A DNA stretch of 64,000 nt, taken from positions 54,191,429-54,255,428 of the forward strand of contig CM049312.1 in NCBI GenBank assembly GCA_026874595.1, in the 5' to 3' direction. Source of the DNA: Sipunculus nudus (lineage: Eukaryota > Annelida > Sipuncula > Golfingiida > Sipunculidae). A program made the translations under genes and the position numbers. This document shows, in pieces, positions 12,101 to 24,100 of this stretch. Numbering within the stretch: position 1 is the first letter of the stretch; the number at the start of each line of letters is the position of its first letter. The notes beneath the pieces are model-generated. The model was not told where the DNA came from and searched no databases. It saw nothing but the letters and a program-made list of their open reading frames with translations.

Positions 12101-15100
12101 AACAAGATAAAGAACAGGAGAAATTCATAAAAGCCAGCTATTCACGTCCTTGTCTGTAAATCCATATGATTTCTGCCTTACTCTGTATATATTTTAATGA
12201 ACTATAGATAATGCCTGCTAAGATAGGTCTGTATTGCCTTCTGAAACTACCTGTTGATTGTAAATACAGTACATGCTCCCATGTTGACAAGTTTACTGGA
12301 AAAACCACATAACTTAAGATGGCTGGTTGCATATGTGCAGAAGCTCAAAGGTCACTGGTTACAAAATGCCATTTGCAAACCTCCCGTTTGTCGGAGTTGC
12401 CCCCAGATGTCCTTGTTGAATGTGCTTGGTTTATTTTTTTGGCAGCCCCCCCCCCCCAATGTTAAAAACATATAGATATGAACAAACACAAAGAATAAAA
12501 ATGAACAGCTTGTGTATTGCAGGGGACAGTGTTTCCTGGCCTATATTTATGAAATGTTCAAGGGATTTTCTTTAGTTTATAGGTGTCAGATATCCAGATA
12601 AATGTCATCTATTTGCAGGAGACCATATACCTATGGGACTGTTGGGAGTGTGATGATAGTTTACCTTGTGACAATAGCTAGATGAGGAGGCTTCATACAA
12701 GCCCCCATAAATAGCACCAGGTTTTCATGTCGCGTTTTCTTTAGTGTGGCCACCTGAAATAAAAAGAGATTCATTTAAGATCCCCTGCACTAGCAAAGAA
12801 GTAATACAAGTTACCTGATAATATACAGCATAACTGTACCAGATATATACTGATTGTGGCCTATGACTGGTATCTTCCATGAGGTTATATCAATTCCTCA
12901 AGATGCAAAGATTCCAAATCTTGTAACTCAACAAGAAGCATTTGAAATGTAAATTTTTTATAAAAAAAAGGAAAGGCTGATAATAAAGCTGATAATTGTC
13001 CTAGTATTACAACAGAACTGTAGAACCCCTATGTCAAGATCTCAGTAACATCTATAAACAACAGGACAAGTTTTGCTTCAGAGACAAAGTGTGCAAGACA
13101 CTGAGAATGGGCGTTTGGTTGCATGTACGTGCTTATACACAAACATACCTCTTGTTTGAAGGCAAAGAGCTGTGCCTGGTTATCTTTTTCTGCATCACAT
13201 TGATCCTGATTTGAATCCATCTTTAACATTTTTATTGCCACATCACCATGCCAGTTTCCTCTGCAAACAAATATATCATAATCATTACTACAATCCCTTA
13301 CCTAACTGATCATTAAAATTAATCTTCAACTAGAATGAGTTTTTTTGCAATGCAAAAACAGATATGTCTCCCCTCCTTATGGGCCTCCCATCCCAAAATC
13401 TGAAGACAAAAATACAGACTACTTTAAAAGCATTCAGCAAACAGTGTTCACAAATAATTTCTATTCCGGCTGATTTGACCTTTAATATGGAGGCCAAGGT
13501 CACCAGTTTCTGGGTACTTCCAAGATTGTTCCAGAAACATTCCACATATTTAGTTTCATGAAAATATAGTGGTTCAGAAGTTATTGTGTTAACAAAATAT
13601 TTATATTTCTAATTTAAACTTGAAGATGAAGGTCAAGGTCACCTTTTTTTATAATTTGTCTGAGATATTTGCAGAAATATTTCACGAGTCCAATTTCATG
13701 ATAATAAATTGAGTGGTCCAAAAGTTATCCCATTCACAAGAAATGACTTAGATTTTGCTGATGAAGATGACAGACCAAACACTATATGTCTCCCCCAATC
13801 CAAACTTTATGGATGGTAATGGAACACTCTAGTCAAAACTACTGTCATTCCTGCTTGATTGTATATCGTATAAATGAACATCCTGTTTAATTGTATAAAT
13901 AATGAAAACAAAAATCTTTATTTCTGTTCTTTTAATTAAATTGTTTTCATGAATATCTGATAAATGTATATATTGATTAACTGTGTAGTATAATAAATAA
14001 CAAAAGCAAAGAAGTAAACATACAGTATTTTTTAGTGTTGAGTGCAAAAATTATACCGGGTAAATATATCTTTGTAAACTAATGAAGTTAAACATCACTA
14101 AACGAAAAATTCCTAAACAGATAATTTAGAACACTCTGAATAACATGTAAAACACATGCAATCCATCTGATAACAATTCTCAGAATCACAATGATGGCTA
14201 CAACCTTGAAGATTAACACCCTGTTTATTTGAGTAGCATGCTTAAATGAATACTGTCTGTTGACAAATATAGTATTTAATCAAACGGGAAAGACAATATG
14301 AAAGACCTTGGAAAGAAGCATCTATACACCTAATTATAAGTATTCAGACCAGATTAAGATACAGATTCGAAATAGCCGGATGTATAGGTAAGCTTTCAAC
14401 AATAAATTAGCTATTTTTGAGATGGCATGGTAGATAATAACAATCCTTCTAGTCCACCTACAAGTACTGAGACATCACAATAACACTTACTTATATACAG
14501 TGCCAAAGCGGCCGCCCCCTATGAGGTCCCCCACACAAAGCTCTTCATAAGGAATGTCCCACTCCTTCAGAGTTTGTGATATCTGAAACATAACATGATT
14601 TTAATTAAATAACAGTATGTGATGCCTGAAATGCAAAAAGCTTGCTCAAATAACAGTGTGATATATAAAATACAAAATTACTCTGTTCAAATAACAGTGT
14701 TATATCTAAAGTAAAAAACACTCTGCTAAAATAACAGTGTAATATCTAAAATACAAAATAATTCTGCTCAAATAAAACAGTGGTGATTTAAATACAAATT
14801 ATTCTGCTAAAATAACCGTGTGATTTCTTAAATACAAAATGCTACTGTGCATTTCAGACTTTTTTCAGAAAACCATTTTTGTCCACTTGGTGCAGTAGAT
14901 GGGGACATACATGTTCACATAGCTGTTTTGAACAGCTTATTGAACTTACACTATTTTGTATACAGGTATATCAGTTTATTAATGCTCACTGTACTCACAC
15001 TATTTCTCCTGTGTGAGCAGCTGTGTTATGGCTTACTGTATTTACATTATTTCTCCTGTGTGACCAGCTGTGTTATGGCTTACTGTATTTACACTATTTC

Positions 15101-18100
15101 TCCTGTGTGACCAGCTGTGTGTTAAAGCTTCCTCTGCTTATATTGCTTTGCCTGTGTTACAGCTTACTGTACTTTTACTATTTTGCCTGTGTGAGTACCT
15201 GAGTGTTATGTCTTACTGTACTTTCACTATTTTGCCTGTGTGAGTACCTGAGTGTTACAGCTTACTGTACTTTTACTATTTTGCCTGTGTGTACCTGAGT
15301 GTTACGTCTTACTGTACTTTCACTATTTTGCCTGTGTGAGTACCTGAGTGTTACAGCTTACTGTACTTTTACTATTTTGTCTGTGTGTACCTGAGTGTTA
15401 TGTCTTACTGTACTTTCACTATTTTGCCTGTGTGAGTACCTGAGTGTTACAGTTTACTGTACTTTCACTATTTTGCCTGTGTGAGTACCTGAGTGTTACA
15501 GCTGACTGTACTTATACTATTTTGCCTGTGTGTGTACTTGAGTTTTACAGCTTACTGTACTTATACTATTTTGCCTATGTGTGTACCTGAGTGTTAAAGC
15601 ATACTATACTTACACTATTTTGCCTGTATGTGTACCTGAGTGTTACAGCTTACTGAACTTTCACTATTTGGCCTGTGTGAGTACCTGAGTGTTACAGTTT
15701 ACTGTACTTTCACTATTTTGCCTGTGTTTGTACCCGAATGTTACAGCATACCATACTTACACTATTTTGCCTGTGTGAGTACCTTAATGTTACAGCTTAC
15801 TGTACCAGATTTTGCCAGTGTGAGTACCTGAGTGTTACAGCATACCATACTTACATTATTTTGCCTGTGGCTGTACCTGAGTGTTACAGCATACCATACT
15901 TACACTATTTTGCCTGTGTGAGTACCTTAATGTTACAGCTTACTGTACAAGATTTTGCCAGTGTGAGTACCTGAGTGTTACAGCATACGGTACTTTACAT
16001 TATTTTGCCTGTGTGAGTACCTGAGTGTTACAGCATATCATACTTACACTATTTGCCTGTGTGAGTACCTTAATGTTACAGCTTATTGTACAAGATTTGC
16101 CAGTGCGAGTACCTGAGTGTTACAGCATACCGTACTTACAAGTTTTTGCCTGTGTGAGTACCTGAGTGTTACAGCTTACTGAACTTACCCTTCTTTTCCT
16201 GTGGGTGTACCTGAATGTTACAGCATTCCATACTTACACTTTATTGCCTGTGTGAGTACCTGAGTGTTACAGCTTACTGTACTAACAATTTTGCATGTGC
16301 TTATACTTGAGTGTTAAAGCATACCATAATTACATTATTTTGCCTGTGGGTGTACCTAAGTGTTACAGCATACTGTACTTACATGATTTTGCCTGTGTGA
16401 GTCCCTGAATGTTACAGCTAACTGAACTTACACTATTTTGCCTGTGTAAGTACCTGAGTGTTACAGCATACTGTAATAACACTATTTTGCCTGTGTGAGT
16501 ACCTGAGTGTTACAGCTGACTGTACTTATACTATTTTCCCTGTGGGTGTTTTCCCTGAGTGTTAAAGCATACTATACTTACACTATTTTGCCTGTGGGTG
16601 TACCTTAGTGTTACAGCATACTGTACTTACATGATTTTGCCTGTGTGAGTACCTGAATGTTACAGCTACCTGAAATTACACTATTTTGCCTGTGTGAGTA
16701 TCTGAGTGTTACAGCTTACTGTACTTACAGTATTTTGCCTGTGTGAGTACCTGAGTGTTACAGCTTACTGTACTTACATTATTTTGCCTGTGGGTGTTTT
16801 CCCTGAGTGTTAAAGCATACCATAATTACATTATTTTGCCTGTGGGTGAACCTTAGTGTTACAGCATACTGTACTTACATGATTTTGCCTGTGTGAGTCC
16901 CTGAATGTTACAGCTAACTGAACTTACACTATTTTGCCTGTGTAAGTACCTGAGTGTTACAGCATACTGTAATAACACTATTTTGCCTTTGTGAGTACCT
17001 GAGTGTTACAGCTGACTGTACTTATACTATTTTCCCTGTGGGTGTTTTCCCTGAGTGTTAAAGCATACTATACTTACACTATTTTGCCTGTGGGTGTACC
17101 TTAGTGTTACAGCATACTGTACTTACATGATTTTGCCATTGTGAGTACCTGAATGTTACAGCTACCTGAACTTACACTATTTTGCCTGTGTGAGTATCTG
17201 AGTGTTACAGCTTACTGTACTTACAGTATTTTGCCTGTGTGAGTACCTGAGTGTTACAGCTTACTGTACTTACACTATTTTGCCTGTGCCAGCTTTGACT
17301 AAGGCCGTCCTCTGCATCCTGGGAGTCTGTTCTTTCTAAAACTGTAGAACCCCCTGACTGGTTACTCTGAAAGAAACAAAACAAAAATCAGTCTTCCATG
17401 CATGTTTATTGACAGTCTGCTTGTATGCATGGCATTATTTTTTACTTAAACAGCAATCACCTCATGAAATTCAAAAATTAGCTCTTATGCAGATAGAATG
17501 AATTTCCCTTTTATGTATAAGTGGAAACCATAAAATCTTGCAATATTATTATCAGTTATTCACTAATAAAGATCAAATTTATATAAATGAAAATAATGAC
17601 ATCATTTAGAAATCATAAAATGCTCTGTACAAAGCTGTGTGCATACACAGTTAAGTTAATGTTACATATCATTTACACTGGCACCAGAATGATTACAAGA
17701 ACATATACAAACAAATATGTTTGGCAAGGCTCTAATTCATTATGAAAAATAAAATCAGATAGGTAGGTACCCAAACAATTCAAATATGAACGTACAGCTT
17801 TTGTTTTTAAAATGAGCTGGTAATAACTACAACAATAATAATCCAGTTACTCACATCCACCAGGGTTTTGTCACTTTTATCACTGTCATTTGAGGTGTTT
17901 GTATTCACAACATCACTGAAATATAAATGAAACCATGGCATGAGAATTTTTTTTCATTGAGAATGACAGGAACTAGACTGACTACCACAAAAGTCACACC
18001 ATTCAAAAAAAATTTCTATTCTTACTGATTTGACTTTGAAGATAAAAACCAAGGTCACCCGTTTTTTAACACTTCAGAGATTTTGGTGGAAACATTTCAT

Positions 18101-21100
18101 GAGTCATTTTCATGTAAATATACTGAGTGGTTCTAAAGTCACAGTGTTCACAAATAATTTCCAATATGGGCAATTTAACCTTGAAGATCTAGGTCAAGGT
18201 CACCAGTTTTCCATCTGGTCTGAGATATAGGTAGAATTAATTTAAATTTGAAATTGCATGAAAAAATGTTCAGTCATTCAAAAGGTACCTTGTTCACATG
18301 AAATGACACAAGCACCGCCTTTGACAACAGACAAAAACTGTCTCCCCCATAAACATATTAACTATTTTACATAATTTTACTTTTTCAAGGAAGACTGAGT
18401 TCCAAAAATAACATGAATATAAACCCATGTATATACACAAACAAACATGCACTCACACACATACAGCTATCAATTTTGTTGAATATTTGTGATTTACATT
18501 TTCTGTGGCTTTAACATTCTTACCAGGTCATATATAATGTAACTCTGATACATTCACTCATGTCGATCAAATATACAGATTTGCTTGTTCTTTTGTGGAT
18601 TATCCTGATATTAAGTACCAAAATGTCCTGATGTGGGGAAAACTAATTCAGTTGACTGTTTTCCTACCTGGTTGTAACCAGAATGAGTTATAAGTCACTC
18701 CGGTGAATTCTGGTCTACAATATATAATTTTACAGTAAAACACTCGGTATTACCATGTGCAAATTATGCAGTTTTTGTGTTTGAATATATTTTTGAATAT
18801 TTGAATTTGAATGGTTCAACACAATTTTTTAGTGTGGCATAGAAGACAATCTGCCACAAAAAAGGGAATTACTAATTTTGTGCCCTACATATGCAGGATA
18901 GTCATTTTAATAATCGTTTGGTAAGCTACAACAAGATAAATAGATGCTAAACAATACTTACTACACACATGAGGAGGGCTTAATTACGACTCGTGGAGAG
19001 CCTAGATTTTCCACAGAGCTTATTGTGCCAACTGTGCTAATGGAACTTGCTGTTCCAATGGTTCCAACTGAACTCGTCAACGACGTGACATCTGAAATAA
19101 CAAGCAAACTCATTAGAACAAAGCACAAACACGCAACTAATTACTTAGCGAAATTGGTCAATGTCATGTTGCAGATATCATTCTAGGAACTGTCGTTCAG
19201 CTGGGAATGAGCGTTTAAAATTTTCTAAACCGGGGCAATCATTAAAGGTAAATGTCCCTGTCCTGAAATGGTATTAACAGAGTTTCTGCACCAGAAGGAG
19301 TATGTCAACTAGGGAAACATGGGTCTCAACACTCACCTGAATGCCTTTTAAAAGGATATTTTTATGAGCTTTTACAACAAGTAAATCTTGACCTTGTGAC
19401 CTAAAAATCACAAGGGATCTTTCCCTACTGGTAGGTGAGACAAATGTGAAAGATAGAGTGGATATCTGGAGACAGCTATCCATTTGTATGCACGTAACAT
19501 TATTTCTAGAGTGTTCAAGCAGGCCCATTATCTTGCAGAATAAAGGTCACAATAGCCTCAATTCAATTCCCATGGAGTTTTTTTTAGAATCTCTGATAAT
19601 GCATGGTTTCATGAGCCTAGCACTTTCACTTACAATTTGTGCAACAACTGGTTGGACAACGGACAAAGTGCCATCATTATACCCCAGTTGACTTTCAGTC
19701 AGCTAAACTAAAAACTTGAAATGTTACTACAAGAACCATTTATTGTGTTTATTTGGAGTTTTCTACTTTAGGAGTAAAAAGCAATTTACTTCAGATTCTA
19801 GCTATACCTTAAGCTGTAGAGGAGTTGCACATCTGATCAATAAAAATATATCTGTGCAGGTTAATTGAGAGGGTCTGGCTGAAATGAAAGCTCAGCAAAT
19901 ATAATTACAGAGGTTACACATCATATTGATAACAAAACAATGTACATGTTCATGATAATGTGGCAAATTGGTTAATATTAATAATGGTACATCAAGTAAT
20001 CTTCAAACATCTAGGTAAACCAAGACTTTGTGAAAACTGGTTTCTCTGATCCCTCAGGGCTTGCCAATGATGTAATACAGTATTTCCTACATGATAATTT
20101 GACCTTACCATTTCTGTGAAATGTGGTTAAGGTAGACGAGAGCATAGGTCTCTGCTGCACCACTCTAACAACACTTATTTTGAGTAGTGCCACTAGGGGT
20201 CTCCTCCTGTGGCCCTTTCTAGGGGTGCCATAGCAACTCAAGTTGGTGACAGAGCAAGGCCTTACCACATCAAAAGGAGAAAGGGATCAGTGATTATGAA
20301 GCAGAAGCCTCCACTACCAAAAGTACATTTCATGATAAAATTGTTATTTTCATTTCATGGATGTGTTTACTCTTGCTGAACACGGATTAAACTGTATTTG
20401 CTCTGGCAGCCCTACAAGGTGCCATGGGAAGAGACCCCTGGTGGAACTGTTCAAAATTACTTGTTTGTGAAAGTCAGTGGATCAAAGTTATAGCACAGTT
20501 GAGCAGAGACCTTAATAAAACCCATGGCCATGTAGTGAAACTTATTTGAATCTTCTGTCACAATAAAAATTCTTCATGCAAATCCTCATACACAGACACA
20601 CGCATACAGACAGCTGAGACTGACCTGGGAACTGGAACTGCGTGTCTGGCGTGATCTGTATTTGGGGAGAAGGCTGACTGGGTGAGATTGGATGAAGGCC
20701 GTGTGGGATTATCAGCGCCGGTGATGAAGGTGTCGAGGAATTACATGACGATGTGTTAGAACTGGAATCAGGAGCTTGGAATGCAGGAACAGAATTGGCA
20801 GGTCGGATACCAGTGCCGTCTCCGTAGTCTGGTAAAGACATGCTGCCGTCGGTAGGGTGACGCATCACGCTCGGGGACCCTGCAAAGCAGGCACATCAAA
20901 TGTCACATTTATCCAATCAATACAACAGTCTGAAATTACTGTTAATTAAAAGCTTTATTATGTTTGTAATGTTTAACTGTATTAAAAAATATATAGATTT
21001 AGTAAAGCAGGCACATCAAATGTCACATTTATCCAATCAATAAAACAGTCTGAAATTACTGTTTTAATTAAAAGCTTTATTATGTTTGTAATGTTCAACT

Positions 21101-24100
21101 GTCCTAAAATATATATAAAATATTAATGTTAATATACAGAGCCATATCATTTAAGAGTAGGACAATAATTCCTTAGTTCATATCTGCCACATTGCTTATG
21201 CTTTTGTTTCTTTGTCTTCACACATTACACACATGATTATTCACCCTCTTATATAAAACTTTATCATCTTGCATTAAGTCTATACAGAAAACAGAATGTC
21301 TTAATTACTCTACTGCTTACCCTCACGCATGGTCTCTATATAGAAATCTATATATTCTGTGGGCAGACCGCATGCAGGGGCTGCTTTTGTTGCACAGTCC
21401 TTATGGAACTTATACCTGAAAGATGCAGAATAAAGAAACAATTATGATAAATCAGTGATAACAATAAATTTACTTCATTATGTTAAGGGAGCTAATATGT
21501 GCATTATGATCTAAGACACAATGACCAAATAATAAACAGCTTAAACCACAGATGAGAATTTTCAAATTGTTAGTGCCATCTTTCAAGAAAATACACCAAC
21601 TTATTAAATGCTGATGTTCTTTAAATTTTTCTTGATGACATTTATATGCTTTAGCAAGATTAAGTCAAGCTAACAGATGTTAGGCCAGATGGATGAGTTA
21701 TGAACAGAGAGATATTGCTATCGCTTAGCACAACTGATTATAGTCCATCCCACCATGAGGCGCCAATCTTTTTTTGGTGTTGAAAGTCTATTTTTGTCAG
21801 GACATATTGACTGGTGACAAGGTCAAGGACACTTTTTGACTTTGACTGGATGGCTGGAATATCGGGTACCATAAATATGATCAAATAAATCATCAGCAAA
21901 AATACGACATCCTGCATTGTCACTTCACATGGATATATCTGGAAAGTTGTCAAGTATTTATTTAATAAGTTTGACTAAAACTTTCTTTCTATACTGCTCT
22001 AGTGCACATAATTTTCTGTCACTGTAACATACTGGGTGCCCCATGCAGGGACAGACTATAGTCAGCTAATCCAAACAAAGAATGCATGATAAGTGCTGCT
22101 GAAGCTAGTGTTTGTAAAAAAAAATCTACACACATGAAACAAACTTGTCCGAAACTGGATCAGAATTATACTTATAATTAAGCAATGGAAATATGTTTAT
22201 ACTTACATACATTTCATAAATTACAAATTTACTTTTCATATCATTAGTTGCAAAAAAACTGTCCATACCTTCACAGTTTAACTAATATAATGATCAAAGA
22301 ATGATTTGTTTATTTAGAAAATAATCATTTTATCATTTAAGATATTTTAATGATCTGACACATTTTAAGCAAATTACTGGTTTGTAAAAATCACAACAAA
22401 GCATGCAAACATGTAAATAGCACAGTTAAAGAAGAGAAATGGTAATATAACCATGGCTCACTTGCAGTCTTTGCATACTTTGCCTATGATGACATATTTT
22501 CGGCAATGGTCACATGACCCAAATACTGGCTTGGCTTGGAACCTAATCAATAACCACAAAAAATTCAACAACATAAAACAGACAACAACAAAAGCAATGA
22601 ATCAAATACAAACAAAGAACCTAGAAGTACATACAGTCAACACGGAATCTGAAATAAATATTTGATAAAGTAAATTCCTTCCACAAACATTTCCATACAC
22701 TTAAGTGATTACATGAAATATTTAGCACTGGGTAAAACCTGGAATTCTGCAGAAATTTTAGGAAAACTTTGCTCTATCTGGAGCACTGAAAATATTTTTC
22801 TAAGGAAATGAAACTGATGTCAATTTTCCAATTTTGATGCATGGAAATTATCTACTGCGAATGAAAATCAAGATATAATCACTTTAAATATAAACCATAT
22901 AAGGAATCAGGCTAACACATAAAATGTTCCATCTTTATTGAAGGGGTGATGTGAAATTGTCTGCAAGGGCAGAACACTAAATTTATAATCTCAAAACTAG
23001 TCTATTTCAAGATCTCCAGTTACTTGACATTAATTAATTTCATTGAAAACTTTCTGTATATAAGCAGAATTTTTTACTACTCAGCCCCTGAAAGAGGATA
23101 ATAATCTTTTGTACTGACATAACAATTGCCAAAAATGATCAGTCAGAAATTTCTGAGGAAATTCACGTTTACAGTGTGCTGAAATATTCCCTTTTTACTA
23201 TCACATAAAGAGGTAACCTTTTTTCCAGTGCTCTGTCTCTCTCAGGTATAAACTGAAAGCTGATGCATTGTCCATATACTATGGGTGGCTTTATATTTTC
23301 GGGGTTACATTTTTGTGATTTCACAATTTTCATTGTTTCGTGTGGGTTTCATTTTACAATTTTTACTACATTTTCAAAAATTTACTAAACAATAACCTAC
23401 ACAAAGTATACACTATATTGTGCAAAATATTTACTTGGTGCACTAAATCTTAACAGTCCCACAAGGATCCCAGTGTATGCTAACTTGGTGCAATTAATTG
23501 TGATATTTAATGGCTGTAATTTTAATAAAAAATTTAAACTCCATGTTGATCATGATGGAGTGCTGCTTACAGACACTAGATGTACCAGATATGCTTCATC
23601 AGTATTTGGTAATATGTTTGTTAAATTTGAAAAGGTCCCAAGGACAAGGGGCTCTGGTTGCATCAGTACAAGACAATCCTTGCAGCCATTGTCAAGGAAA
23701 CCAAAATCAATTAATAAATTTTCAGGCAATATACTCTGCCATACATGTGGTGACACCTACCATGATTACCAGTACACTGGTGCACTATACTTGCAACAAT
23801 ATATAACATCCATGCTTGTTCTACATGTCACAGAATACATCGAATAATACCAAGCTACAACATTTATAACAGAACTGACAATACCACGTTTATAACACTG
23901 TGATACCAGTAATGAAAGAGAAAACATGGACACCAAACTACTGGCACAACATGACCAGCTTACTTGCACTCTTTACACTTGTAGCCTATTATCATTTGCT
24001 TTTGACAGTAGTCACAGGTTGTTAACTTAAGCGTGTTGGTGAACCTTCAGGAAAGATGAGATAATTCCAATTAGACTCGGTGAATGTCAAGTTTCTTTTA

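Noticed and set aside
23473-23969. Overlapping ORFs on both strands (124, 98, 68 and 67 codons) between the C1 exons
   Set aside because: No domain, no splice consistency with KSR phase, and mutually overlapping frames; treated as chance.
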